From contig JBGVUE010000001.1 of NCBI GenBank assembly GCA_041861885.1, positions 186,001 to 250,000 of the forward strand: a DNA stretch of 64,000 nt, in the 5' to 3' direction. The translations under genes and the position numbers were made by a program. Each line of letters starts with the position of its first letter. Within the stretch, counting starts at the first letter, position 1. This document shows positions 35,858 through 47,981 of this stretch, in pieces. The notes under the pieces are model-generated. The model was not told the DNA's origin, made no database searches, and saw only the letters and a program-made list of their open reading frames with translations. The stretch is from Haloimpatiens sp. FM7315. Lineage in GTDB: Bacteria; Bacillota; Clostridia; Clostridiales; Clostridiaceae.

Positions 35858-36872
35858 AAAGTTCGTAAGAGTTTTTTTAAAATATAAAATATGGCTTAGC
35901 TTAATTCTGTTTTTTAATGTTATGTCTGGTGTTTTTCTCTGGCTTATGGATTCTAATAGTTTTACTTATATTTTCCCGACTTTTATAATTGGTTCTATTC
36001 TATTATACAGTTTAATTGGTTTCCTTGTTTATGGCAAAGATAAAAGGAAAAAAGAGGAGATTATAGGCTTTATTGAAAGTTTAGATTTAAAGCAAGAGGA
36101 AGTATGTCTTGATTTTCTTCAGGATGATGAAAAAGAGATTATTCATATAATTGCAGCAAAACTTCGCAAAGAGGAAGAACTAATAAAAAAGCAGGAGTTA
36201 AACTTAAAAGAGTATGAAGAGTATATAGAAGTTTGGGCTCATGAGATAAAAACACCAGTAGCACTAATGACTTTTGTCCTTGACAATAGAAAAGAAGAGA
36301 TATCACCTAAAATCTACCAAAAATTAGAATATGCAAGAAGTGAAATGCAGGAAGATATTGAAAGAATTTTATATTATTCAAGGGTGAAATCAGAGCATTT
36401 AGATTATATATTTGAAGAAATGTCTCTTTATGAAATATGTAAAGATGTTGAAGAGGAGTATAAAAGCTTATTAGAAGAACAAAAAATTTCTGTTTATAAC
36501 AACCTTGGAAATATTAAGATCCTTTCAGATAAAAAGGGATTGTGTTTTGTGTTAAGACAAATTTTCAGTAATTCCATAAAATATAGGGATTTAGAAAAAG
36601 AGGAATCTTTTATAGAAGTATCTTCTAGGCTTGAAGAGGAAAATATAATATTAATAATAAGAGATAATGGTATAGGTGCTAAGCCTTATGATCTGGCATT
36701 TTTGTTTGATAAGGGATTTACAGGAGATGCTGGCACTAAGACAAAAAAATCTACGGGAATGGGACTTTACTTAGCAAAAAAAGTAGCGAATAATTTAAAG
36801 ATTAAAATAGAGGTCACAGAAGATTACAAGGATGGTTTTGAAATGTCATTATCATTTCCAGTAGTAAAATAA
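35850..36872 (+). CDS. BceS-type intramembrane-sensing histidine kinase
   Basis: This 340-residue kinase has two N-terminal transmembrane helices joined by a very short loop (IWLSLILFFNVMSGVFLWLM and YIFPTFIIGSILLYSLIGFL). It therefore has no external sensor domain and depends on the transporter for its signal, the hallmark of BceS kinases. The phosphorylated His is in EVWAHEIKTPVALM, and the ATP-binding motifs are RDNGIGAK and STGMGLYLAKK. It is the last gene of the module before a terminator. Confidence 0.93.
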   Translation: MIRKFVRVFLKYKIWLSLILFFNVMSGVFLWLMDSNSFTYIFPTFIIGSILLYSLIGFLVYGKDKRKKEEIIGFIESLDLKQEEVCLDFLQDDEKEIIHIIAAKLRKEEELIKKQELNLKEYEEYIEVWAHEIKTPVALMTFVLDNRKEEISPKIYQKLEYARSEMQEDIERILYYSRVKSEHLDYIFEEMSLYEICKDVEEEYKSLLEEQKISVYNNLGNIKILSDKKGLCFVLRQIFSNSIKYRDLEKEESFIEVSSRLEEENIILIIRDNGIGAKPYDLAFLFDKGFTGDAGTKTKKSTGMGLYLAKKVANNLKIKIEVTEDYKDGFEMSLSFPVVK

Positions 36873-36926
36873 TTATCTTTGTAATATTTCAATTAAAAAA
36901 GCATATGATAAGTTAATTTAAAATGT

Positions 36927-36970
36927 ACCCTATAGAGTAGATACTAAAAAGTCTACTCTATAGGGTTTTT
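36927..36970. terminator. Terminator after the Bce-type module
   Basis: A 15-bp perfect stem (ACCCTATAGAGTAGA and complement) with a short A-rich loop and TTTTT lies 55 bp after the kinase stop. Confidence 0.9.
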
Positions 36971-37051
36971 GAAATTACAATTTTTTAATCATAGTATTAG
37001 TGAAATATTTATATATTTACAGTAATAGTATTTATATAAAATAAACTGACC

Positions 37052-37090
37052 TGCCTATGGTATATATAAATTATCTACATACTATAGGCA
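37052..37090. promoter_or_regulatory. Inverted repeat before katG
   Basis: TGCCTATGGTATATA and a largely complementary arm ending ATACTATAGGCA (about 14 of 17 pairs) lie directly upstream of the katG ribosome site. No T tract follows, so it is more likely a regulatory hairpin or operator than a terminator. Confidence 0.5.
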
Positions 37091-37100
37091 AAAAACATAA

Positions 37101-39334
<2,234 letters not shown>

Positions 39335-39353
39335 GATAATAATATAATAAGAA

Positions 39354-39389
39354 AATGACTCTTGCTATAGTTGTAAGAGTTATTTTTTT
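39354..39389. terminator. Terminator after katG
   Basis: A TGACTCTTGC arm and a GTAAGAGTTA arm pair around a short loop and are followed by seven Ts. Confidence 0.75.
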
Positions 39390-39408
39390 AAACTTTTTGA
39401 AAATCAAT

Positions 39409-39466
39409 GTTGTATATATTTAACTTTTTGTTGTACATACACACAATTATGTTGCGTATATACAAC
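39409..39466. promoter_or_regulatory. GTTGTATATA repeats, candidate XRE operator
   Basis: GTTGTATATA, GTTGTACATA and the near-palindrome GTTGCGTATATACAAC occur in 58 bp, close to a TGTATAAT -10. This is the expected arrangement for autoregulation by the small XRE protein encoded just downstream. Confidence 0.6.
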
Positions 39467-39500
39467 ATAAGCTGTATAATATATAAAAAGGAGGGTTACT

Positions 39501-39731
39501 ATGGTAAGGAGAAGTAAAATTTTTAATACAAAAATTAAGCTATTAAGGACTGAACGTAACATTACTCAGGAAGATTTAGCTATAGATTTAGGAGTTAATA
39601 GAAGTACGATATCAGAAATAGAGAGAGGCACTTTTAATCCTTCGCTAAAACTAGCTTTTTCTATTGCTAAATACTTTAATAAAACTGTAGATGAGATTTT
39701 TGAAATGTTGGAGGTAGAGGACCATGACTAA
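39501..39731 (+). CDS. XRE-family transcriptional regulator (YozG-like)
   Basis: This 76-residue single-domain regulator has a complete helix-turn-helix (ITQEDLAIDLGVNRSTISEIERGTFNPSLKLAFSIAKYF) ending in the typical VDEIFEM tail. Small XRE proteins of this kind control the membrane protein gene next to them. Here the next gene overlaps by 8 bp. GGAGG precedes the ATG. Confidence 0.92.
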   Translation: MVRRSKIFNTKIKLLRTERNITQEDLAIDLGVNRSTISEIERGTFNPSLKLAFSIAKYFNKTVDEIFEMLEVEDHD

Positions 39732-40347
39732 TTTAGAATCAATTAGCTTTGTTATACATTTGCTTGTATCTATAATGATTATGTGTGTGTACATAATTAC
39801 TATGGTTACATCTAAAGATGAATTAGAAGAAAAAGCTCAGTCAGATGCTTTAATGAAGTCAAATTTATTAACCATTGTATCTATAATAGCATATGTTTTA
39901 TATAAAGCTGTAATAGGAAACATGGAGTTTACAGTTCATACAATATTGACTTTTACAAATATTCTTTGTGTATTATATTTATTTTTTTATTTTCTTTATA
40001 TAAAAGGTATAAGAATATCTTTTAAGATTAGGAATATTAAGATTTTAAACACTGTATGTTATTTATCAACGGCAATAAGCTCTATTTTAATTGTTTTAGG
40101 AATTTTTAAAGTAAAACTATTCGAACTTCCTTCAAGTTTTATTAGATTAGACACATTAGTTGTAATCATAAATATAATTATAGTTTCATTAATGATAGGA
40201 TTGTATCCAAATAAGAAAGTAAATAGACAAGAATATAAGGATCTACAAAAAACTTCTAATAAGCTTTCAAAAATAGTTTATATAGTATATGGATTCTTTA
40301 TATTAGCTCTAGTAGTATACTGTATTTATAGATTTTACATAAAATAA
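39724..40347 (+). CDS. Membrane protein paired with the XRE regulator
   Basis: This 207-residue protein has about six transmembrane helices (residues 8-28, 48-65, 75-92, 108-125, 138-158 and 185-205). Pairing of a small XRE repressor with a multi-helix membrane protein of about 200 residues is common in Bacillota (DUF3796/DUF2178-like), but I cannot name the family with certainty. It is translationally coupled to the regulator. Function is unknown, perhaps envelope stress or immunity. Confidence 0.7.
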   Translation: MTNLESISFVIHLLVSIMIMCVYIITMVTSKDELEEKAQSDALMKSNLLTIVSIIAYVLYKAVIGNMEFTVHTILTFTNILCVLYLFFYFLYIKGIRISFKIRNIKILNTVCYLSTAISSILIVLGIFKVKLFELPSSFIRLDTLVVIINIIIVSLMIGLYPNKKVNRQEYKDLQKTSNKLSKIVYIVYGFFILALVVYCIYRFYIK

Positions 40348-40388
40348 AAAATAACATATCAAAGGAAATTAAGTTTTATAAGTTTTCT

Positions 40389-40425
40389 TACCCCCTATAA
40401 GCACAGCATTATAGGGGGTATTTTT
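40389..40425. terminator. Terminator after the XRE/membrane pair
   Basis: TACCCCCTATAA and TTATAGGGGGTA form a 12-bp perfect stem followed by a T run. Confidence 0.9.
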
Positions 40426-40507
40426 GCAGTATAAATATTAAAAGGAAATTTGTAGACATATTGACACCTATATCATTAAATAATATAAAAACACAAAGGA
40501 GGATTTT

Positions 40508-40859
40508 ATGCCGAGAAAAGATTCTATTGATATTGGAGAATTAACAGATCCTGCTTTTTATATTTTATCCAGTGTTATTAAAAAAGCATGGATACTTAAT
40601 TATGAAAACTATTGAGGAGTTTACAAATAATGAAGTTACTATTGGTCCTGCCTCTCTTTATACAACTTTAAAAAAGCTTTTAAACGCAGATTTAATAGAA
40701 TTAGATTGTAATGAAGATGACAATAAAAAAGTATATAAAATAACTGATAAAGGACGGGAAATGCTTATAAAGGAAATTAACCGTAAAAAGCAGATAATTA
40801 AATTTGCTGAAAATTTTTGGATTAGAAGGAGGAGATATTTGTGGAACATAAATATGTAA
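40508..40859 (+). CDS. PadR family transcriptional regulator, frame broken once
   Basis: GGAGG precedes ATG at MPRKDSIDIGELTDPAFYIL. The frame then runs off after SSVIKKAW, while the family continuation HGYLIMKTIEEFTNNEVTIGPASLYTTLKKL is in another frame. A run of six As (40580-40585) lies at the join, and two added As give SSVIKKKHGYLIM, matching DPAFYILxSLLKPRHGY of other PadR proteins. The repaired protein has about 118 residues. It overlaps the following DUF2812 gene by 19 bp, a frequent regulator-effector pair. Confidence 0.8.
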
Positions 40860-41551
40860 TGGTTGGAGGGCTTGCTTTTAGTGAAAATAGTGATATGAAA
40901 AAACTAGAAAACTATGCAAGTAAGGGATGGATACTGCAAGATATAGTAGGAGGATTTTTTTATAAACTAAAAAAAGATAAACCTCAAAGTATTATATATA
41001 GTTTAGATTATCAAAATAATGCAGATGAAGAATATTTTTCTATATTTAAAGAGGCAGGATGGAATCTTGTTGTTTCTGGTGGTGGAATGTACATATTTTC
41101 AGCACCTGCTGGTATTAAACCTATTTATAGCAATTCTAAATCAGAAATAGACAAGTATGTTAGAGCAAAAAATTCAAGTAAAAAGGGAGTTATATTTTCC
41201 TTAGCAATGTGCTTGCCTATATTAGCTTTCATATTTCTTTCAGCCATTTATATTAAATTTTTGTTTCCTGTTTCTATTATATTATTAATGATTGATGTAG
41301 TTGTATTTGTTTTTAGTTTCATGCCTTATTTATCCTACAAATCAAGAATTAAAAATTGTGGAGAGAAATATGAACTAACAAGTAATAAAATTCAGGCTAT
41401 AGTTTTTGGACTTATAGGTATAGCATTTTTAATTCAAGCAATAAAATTACTGCTTCAGAAAAGATATTTAAGTATAGTTTATATAATCCTAGGATTAGTT
41501 GAATTCAGTGTGAGTGTTAGTTGCTATAAGAACTATAAAAAGCAATGCTAA
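40841..41551 (+). CDS. DUF2812 family membrane protein
   Basis: The protein has 236 residues. The N-terminal soluble domain (DMKKLENYASKGWILQDI, EYFSIFKEAGWNLVVSGGG) is the DUF2812 signature, and four hydrophobic helices follow after residue 115. It starts with GTG after a strong AGGAGGAG site inside the end of the PadR gene. The PadR partner is expected to repress the pair. The biological role is unknown. Confidence 0.85.
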   Translation: MEHKYVMVGGLAFSENSDMKKLENYASKGWILQDIVGGFFYKLKKDKPQSIIYSLDYQNNADEEYFSIFKEAGWNLVVSGGGMYIFSAPAGIKPIYSNSKSEIDKYVRAKNSSKKGVIFSLAMCLPILAFIFLSAIYIKFLFPVSIILLMIDVVVFVFSFMPYLSYKSRIKNCGEKYELTSNKIQAIVFGLIGIAFLIQAIKLLLQKRYLSIVYIILGLVEFSVSVSCYKNYKKQC

Positions 41552-41619
41552 ATTAATATTGTTATTAATATATAAAATTACAATTGACACTGAAATATTT
41601 TAAGGTATATAATTAAAAA

Positions 41620-41930
41620 AATAAAGGCTATGAAGAGAACAGTAGTTATAAAGGAGTACAAAGAGAGTTTTCGGTTGCTGAGAGAAAGCTATGAATTTAT
41701 AATGAAACAAGTCTTGGAGCTTCATAGGGATCTTATAAGGAGTCTTATAAGTGATACTATGACGGGAGTTCACGTTACAGAACTAGAGTATGATTTTTCC
41801 TAAAGTTCTAGGATAATGGTGTACTTGAAGAGCTTAAAATGGTGACGTTTTAAAGAATTAAGGGTGGTACCGCGAAATTGAATTTTGCCCCTGTAGATTT
41901 ATTTCTACAGGGGTTTTTTGACGTAAAAAA
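41620..41930 (+). promoter_or_regulatory. T-box riboswitch controlling metG
   Basis: The conserved T-box sequence AGGGTGGTACCGCG is at 41861-41874. It is followed by a classic terminator (CCCCTGTAG and CTACAGGGG with six Ts, about 41886-41921). Upstream, an AGAGA-containing stem I region with GGTTGCTGAGAGAAAG is seen, and two ATG triplets near 41691-41704 could be the methionine specifier. Uncharged tRNA-Met should favour the antiterminator and switch on the ligase gene. This accounts for the roughly 400-bp gap before metG. Confidence 0.92.
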
Positions 41931-41960
41931 TCACAGTTAAATTTTAGGAGAGTGATATAT

Positions 41961-43906
41961 ATGATAAGTAAAAGATTAGGTAAAGATGAAAGACCAAGAT
42001 TTCCAAAGAAGGCTGTAGTTACGGCTGGAATGCCTTATGGAAACAAAAATCTTCACTTTGGCCATGTTGGAGGAATGTTTATACATGCAGATATATTTGC
42101 AAGGTTTTTAAGAGATAGAATAGGAAAGAAAAATGTAATTTTTGTTTCAGGGACTGATTGCTATGGTTCTCCTATTCTTGAAAGCTATAGAAAGCTAAAA
42201 GAGAAGGGCTATGAAAAAAATATAGAAGATTACGTTAGGGAAAATCATTTAAGCCAAAAGAAAACTTTAGAAAAGTATGGTATTAGTTTGAATCTTTTTG
42301 GAGCTTCCGCCCTTGGAGAAACTGGAGAATGTCACAATAAGACTTCACAAGAAGTATTTAACATACTATTTAAAAATGGATATATAAAAAAGATGTCATC
42401 CTTACAATTTTATGATGAGGAGAAAAAAACATTTCTTAATGGAAGACAAGTAACAGGAAAATGTCCCATTGCTGGATGCAGTTCTGACAAGGCTTATGCA
42501 GAAGAATGTTCCTTAGGTCATCAGTATATGGCATCAGAATTAATTAACCCAATTAGTGCATTATCAGGGAAAAAACCAGTGCTAAAAAGTGTAGAAAATT
42601 GGTATTTTACATTAGAAAATTGTATGGATGTTATGAAGGAGCTTAATGAGTTTTTAAAGAAGAATACTAATAGAAGAAAATATGAGCTTAAAGCTATAGA
42701 TGAATTTTTAAAGAAGCCATATGTATATGTTCCTAAAAAGTATATAAATGACCTTAGTGATTTAGAGAGTAAATTTCCAAAGCATGAAACCATAGATGAA
42801 GAAAAGAAATCTTTTGTAACTTTCATTTTTGAAAACCTAGAATATAGAGATAAAGCTAAAGAAATATTAGATAGCTTAAGCATTAACTATACAAGTGGAA
42901 AGACTTTGGTTCCTTTTAGAATGTCAGGAAATATATCTTGGGGAGTAAAAGTACCAGACAGAGATGAATTAAAGGATTTAACTTTTGGGTATGGCCAGAA
43001 TCTCTATGGGCTCCAATATCTTTTACTAAAGCGTACTTAAAATCCATAGGAGAAAATCCTGAAGACTTTCATAGTTGGTGGGAGGATGAGGATTCTATGG
43101 TATATCAATTTATAGGAGAAGATAATATTTATTTTTACTCAATTGCTGAAATGGCAATGTTTATTGGTTTAAAAATAGCTAAGGGTGAAACTGTAGATGT
43201 TTCAAAAGTTAAGCTTCCACATATTGTTTCTAATAAGCACGTTTTATTTATGGATAAAAAGGCTAGTAGTAGTTCAGAGATTAAGCCTCCAATGGCAGAT
43301 GAATTATTAGAACACTATTCAAAGGATCAACTGCGTATGCATTTTATGAGCCTTGGGTTATCTTCAAAAAGTGTTGGGTTTAAGCCACAAGTGTATATGA
43401 ATGAAGAAGAAAAAGAAGGGGCAGATCCAGTATTAAAGGAAGGAAATCTTTTAACTAATGTGTTTAACAGACTTATTCGTTCATGTTTTTATACTTTGCA
43501 AAGTATAGGAGAAAATATTTCAAAAGATGAAGTAAGTAAAGAAATAAAAGAATTAACTGAAAAAACAGTGGTAGAATATGAAAGACATATGTATAACCAA
43601 GATCTTCACAGAATAGCTTATGTTTTAGATGATTATATAAGAAAGATGAACAAATATTGGGCTAACAATATTAAAAAGGAAGAATTAAAAATACAGTTAT
43701 TAGCAGATTGTTTCTATGCTTGCAAAGTAATTGCAATATTAGTTCATCCAATAGCGCCTGAAGGTTGTGAAATGATTAAAGAGTATCTAAATATTGATGA
43801 TGAATTGTGGAACTGGGATAAAATATTTTCACCTCTTAGCACTTATTTTAAAGATGGGGATAATCATAAGTTTAAGTTCCTTGAACCAAAGGTTGATTTC
43901 TTTTGA
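41961..43906 (+). CDS. metG: Methionyl-tRNA synthetase, divergent clostridial type, frame broken once
   Basis: This enzyme charges tRNA-Met. The HIGH motif reads HFGH in AGMPYGNKNLHFGHVGG. The KMSKS region is replaced by FMDKKASSSSEIKPP, a form known from a subgroup of clostridial MetRS. The frame breaks after KDLTF. One T added at 42983-42986 restores FWVWPESLWAPISFTKAYLKS, leading into MVYQFIGEDNIYFY, about 648 residues in all. I use the ATG at MISKRLGKDER after GGAGAG. The T-box upstream confirms the assignment to methionine. Confidence 0.92.
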
Positions 43907-44093
43907 AGAAGGAATATCAATATTAATTTATAAAACATATATTTGCAAATTGTTGTATGGTATAATAAAAAAATTGGATAAAAAAGATCGGGAAATATGA
44001 CGCAGGGGAAAGGTGTTTTAAGGAAAAACTATGTTGATGAAATAAAGGATTTACTTAAATAAGGATTGGTTTATGAAATGGAGGGAACTAAAG
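43907..44093 (+). other. Short intergenic stretch with fragmentary frames
   Basis: A 21-codon frame (MTQGKGVLRKNYVDEIKDLL) with a weak site and scattered fragments are the only coding-like signals. A TATAAT lies near 43960. I cannot support a gene here. It may be the leader of the DUF89 gene or a small deletion scar. Confidence 0.3.
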
Positions 44094-44998
44094 ATGAAAG
44101 CAAAATTAAGGTGCATTCACTGTATTTTGAAAAAATATGGGAATCTTTATAACAAATATGAAAGTAATGAAGATAAAAGAATTGAATTTTTAAAAAGATA
44201 TTTGCTATAATGGCAAATTGTGATAAAGAAGACACCGCAGCTTATATAAGTTCTAAAATAGAACAAACCTTAAGAGATGAAATAGGTGAGAGTGATATAT
44301 ATTTTCATATTAAGAAAAAATACAATGAATTATTATTATCTATGGAAAATGAAATTTTAAAAAATATATATGCTTCAGAAGATAAAGTTTTAAGCGCTTT
44401 AAAGTATGCTATGGTAGGTAATTTCATTGACTTTGGTGCTATGGATGATGTGCCAGTTGATAAGTTAAAGGAGCTTATAGATAATGCATTAAATAAATCA
44501 ATTGATATGATGCAATATAATAAATTTATAAAGGATTTAAATAAATATAAAAACATAGTCTATATAACAGATAATGCTGGAGAGATTGTATTTGACAAGG
44601 TGTTTATAAAGATATTAAAAGAAGTTTATAAAGATATAAATATAGATGTTATGGTAAGAGGCGGAGTTGCAGCTAATGATGCAACTATAGAAGATGCTGA
44701 GGAAATAGGATTAACTAAGATGGTTAATGTTTTTGGGAGCGGCGCTCATATGATGGGAACTCAGTTAGATAAGATTAGTGAAAAAGCTCAAAAAACTATA
44801 AATGACGCTGAGATTATAATTGCTAAAGGGCAGGGGAACTTTGAGACCTTATCTGGATGTAGCAAAAATGTATATTATGCTTTTTTATGTAAGTGTGATA
44901 TGTTTGTTTCATTATTTAACATTGAGAGATTCCAAGGGGTATTTATAAATGAAAAGGATCTTCAAAAAATAATGGTTAAATTAGAGGGCGATTTATAA
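44094..44998 (+). CDS. DUF89/ARMT1-like family protein, frame broken once
   Basis: This is a metal-dependent phosphatase-type protein of the DUF89 family, whose members act on phosphorylated metabolites as damage control. The N-terminal part MKAKLRCIHCILKKYGNLYN is in one frame and the body in the next. One A added at 44192-44196 joins RIEFLKKIFAIMANCDKEDTA. Core family features are VGNFIDFGAM (metal site), ITDNAGEIVFDKV, and IIAKGQGNFETLSG. The repaired length is about 301 residues. GAGGG precedes the ATG. Confidence 0.85.
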
Positions 44999-45075
44999 AA
45001 TAATTAATTGACTTTATATTTTTCCTAATATACAATTAGTATATATTAGTATTTATTTTAGATTGGAGAGGGAAC

Positions 45076-45243
45076 ATGGATTTTTATGCTAATTTATTTA
45101 AAAATGTAAAAAGACTTGCTTTTAGCTGTTCTACTGTAAAAACAGCAATATTAGATTTTTACGGGATAAGTCTATCCATTTTTAAATATATAAAAGCAAA
45201 TGGTGTAAATCCAGGTTCTAATTATACCACTCTAAGATTGTAA
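45076..45243 (+). CDS. Small hypothetical protein, 55 residues
   Basis: GGAGAGGGA precedes the ATG and the frame reads MDFYANLFKNVKRLAFSCST to NPGSNYTTLRL. A mildly hydrophobic middle (TAILDFYGISLSIFKYI) could be an amphipathic helix. No family is recognised. It could be a real small protein or the surviving start of a longer gene. Between it and the ABC-F gene lies a hairpin terminator (45334-45370). Confidence 0.45.
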   Translation: MDFYANLFKNVKRLAFSCSTVKTAILDFYGISLSIFKYIKANGVNPGSNYTTLRL

Positions 45244-45333
45244 GAAGATACATAATAGCTATGTTTCATCAGTCTTAGTTTGGACTTTTGAGCATAGGTG
45301 AATTTATAATATATTCCTATGTTATAGTGAGTT

Positions 45334-45370
45334 AGACTCTATGGCTTTATGCCCTAGAGTCTTTATTTTT
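45334..45370. terminator. Terminator before the ABC-F gene
   Basis: AGACTCTA and TAGAGTCT pair around a 13-nt loop and are followed by TTATTTTT. It ends the small upstream gene, or attenuates the ABC-F gene. Confidence 0.65.
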
Positions 45371-45412
45371 ATGTTGAATTTTGAATTCAAATTATAAAAT
45401 GAGGTGATTTTA

Positions 45413-47310
45413 ATGATAGAATTAGCGCTTAATGGCATGCAAAAATTTTATGGAGCATCAAAGATATTAGAAAATATAACTTTTGATATACAAACTTCTG
45501 AGAAGGTTGGAATTATAGGAAGAAACGGTACTGGGAAAAGTACTATATTAAAGATAATTGCAGGTATTGAAAGTAATGATGGGGGCTCTGTAATTTTAAA
45601 AAAAGAATCAACTATAGGATATCTTGATCAAATTCCAGAGTATCCTAAAGGATATACTGTGGCAGATGTTTTAAATACGGCCTTTAAAAATCAAGAGAAT
45701 ATAAGAGAAGAACTTAAAGAATTAGAAGGTAAAATGACTGATTTCTCAGGGAAAGACCTTGAAATTATTTTAAAAAAATATGGAGAATTGCAGCAAAAAT
45801 TTGAACATACCGGAGGATATGAAATTGAAGAAAAATTAAGCAAGGTATGCACAGGACTTAATATAGGTGAAAAGTTTAAAAATAATCTTTTTATAAATTT
45901 AAGTGGTGGAGAAAAAACTACAGTAATACTAGGCAAGATATTATTGCAATCTCCAGATATACTTCTCTTAGATGAGCCCTCTAACCATCTTGATATGGAA
46001 GCCGTTGAATGGCTTGAGGGTTTTCTTAAGGAGTACAAGGGTTCGGCTTTAGTAGTATCTCATGATAGATATTTTCTGGATAGTGTAGTAACAAAAATTG
46101 TTGAAATTGAAGATATGGAATGTGAAACTTACAATGGAAATTATTCTTATTATTTAAAAGAAAAAGACAGAAGAATGATGCTTCAGTTTGAAGCTTATGA
46201 AGATCAAAAGAAAAAATAAACGCTATGGAAAAGACCATAAAGCAGCTTAGAGATTGGGGATCACAAAGGGCGGATAATCCTAAATTTATTAGAAGAGCTG
46301 AAAGCATGGAAAAGAGACTTGCAAAAATTGAGAGGGTAGAAAAACCGGTTATAGATAGGAAAAATATGAAAATAGATTTTAATAAAACTGGGCGTTCTGG
46401 AAATGAGGTCATTAAGCTAAAAGAGGTTACAAAAGGATTTTGTGAAAAAACTTTACTTCATAAGGCAGATCTTCTTGTAAGATACGGGGAGAGAGTAGCT
46501 ATTATAGGAAAAAATGGTTGCGGCAAATCTACTTTAATTAAGCTTTTGACTAAAGAGTACAGTGAAGATGGTGGCAGTGCAGAATTTGGAGCATCAGTAA
46601 AACTTGGGTATTTACCTCAAAATGTTGATTTTCCAAAGGAAGATATAACGGTTTTAGAATGTTTTAGACATAACAAAACTATATCAGAGGGAAATGCTAG
46701 AGGATTTTTAGCTAAATTTATGTTTTACGGTGAGAGCGTCTTTAAGAAAGTAAAAAATCTATCTGGAGGAGAAAAAAGTAGGCTTAAGTTAAGTTTAATA
46801 TTATATGAGGATACCAATGTTTTAATATTAGACGAACCTACAAATCATCTAGATATTGATTCAAGAGAAACTTTAGAAGAAGCCTTGTCTGAATTTCAAG
46901 GTACAATCCTATTTGTATCTCATGATAGATACTTTATTAATGTACTTTGTACTAGGCTTGTAGAGCTTAGAGATAAAAAACTTATAAGTTATAATGGAAA
47001 TTATGATTACTACAAGGAAAAGAGAAAAGCTGAAAAATGCCTTGAAGAAAAATCAGAAGTTAAAGCTAAAACTATTTCAAAAAAGGAAAAACCAAAAACT
47101 AAAAATGTTGTAAATGAAAATAAAAAGAGAGAAATAGAAATTAAAAAGCTTGAAGATAAAATTTCTCAGTTAGAGGATTCTGCTACTAAATTAGATAATC
47201 TTATGGCAGAGAATTCCTCAGATTATGAAAAGTTAAATGAGCTCTTTAAAGAAAAAAGCAAAATTCAGAAGGAACTAGAAATAGTTATGGAAAAATGGGC
47301 TAACTATTAA
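45413..47310 (+). CDS. ABC-F family ATPase, frame broken once
   Basis: This soluble protein has two ABC domains and no membrane part, which is the ABC-F class acting on ribosomes. Domain 1 has Walker A GRNGTGKST and signature LSGGEKT. Domain 2 has GKNGCGKST, LSGGEKSR and LDEPTNHLDID. The linker carries a helical interdomain arm. The frame breaks at EDQKKK; one A at 46211-46216 joins INAMEKTIKQLRDWGSQRA. The C-terminal 80 residues are a coiled coil (IEIKKLEDKISQLEDS). About 632 residues; it is related to clostridial ABC-F antibiotic-protection or housekeeping factors, and which of these cannot be decided. Its start after GAGGTG is preferred over an upstream GTG. Confidence 0.9.
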
Positions 47311-47444
47311 TAATTATGCTTTAATAATATATGGTATAATTTATAAATGATAAAGTAATTGTAAATATAAACTTAAATATTAAGCTTAAGATAAAATAAA
47401 CAGTTTCAAGTTTAAAGGGTATAAATAAAAAGAGGTGAAAAATA

Positions 47445-47771
47445 ATGGAACTTCCAATTAAAATGGGATTTTTTACTGGTATGCCAATATTGTTTGAAGT
47501 GTTCTTTTTAGTTATGGTGATAGTTATAGTTGTAACAATTATAAGGTCTTTAGTAAATTACAAAAGGAATGCTTTTTCTCCAATTTTGACTGAAAAAGCT
47601 AAAGTCGTTTCTAAGAGAAATGAAGTAACGCGAAATTTATATGCAAATAATAATTTTACAAATACTCGAACACGGAACTATATAACTTTTGAAACAGAAG
47701 CAGGGCAAAGAATGGAGCTTACTATAAGTGGTAAAAAATTTGAAAGAGATTTGTATACAGAGGGGTTTTAA
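47445..47771 (+). CDS. DUF2500 family protein, short at the C-terminus
   Basis: The protein has 108 residues: one N-terminal membrane helix (ILFEVFFLVMVIVIVVTII) and an external beta domain with AKVVSKRNEVTRN and NYITFETEAGQRMELTISGKKFERDL. These features match DUF2500. The family usually continues with a GDxGxLxFQGTRY-type ending of about 15 residues, which is missing here after TEGF. No single-base repair restores it, so this is a real truncation or a local variant. AGAGGTG precedes the ATG. Confidence 0.7.
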   Translation: MELPIKMGFFTGMPILFEVFFLVMVIVIVVTIIRSLVNYKRNAFSPILTEKAKVVSKRNEVTRNLYANNNFTNTRTRNYITFETEAGQRMELTISGKKFERDLYTEGF

Positions 47772-47918
47772 GATACTAACAAAAAGTTAATTAATTGTGG
47801 ATAAAGCTTGAATATTTATGATAGTTTGTGGATAAATATAAATAAAAAATAGAAGTTTAGCTTAATATGTTCCTTTATAAGGGACATATTTTGTTTTGCA
47901 GAAATATTTACAGCAGGA

Positions 47919-47965
47919 CTATCTTGCAGTACAATATAGTACATTATCTTGCTTAGCAAGGTAGA
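47919..47965. promoter_or_regulatory. Candidate PadR operator and promoter
   Basis: CTATCTTGC, the GTAC-AATATA-GTAC palindrome, and TATCTTGC-TTA-GCAAGGTAGA follow one another immediately before the PadR start. Repeated palindromes at this position suit autoregulation by the PadR protein. Confidence 0.5.
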
Positions 47966-47981
47966 TAGGAGGTAATAATAT

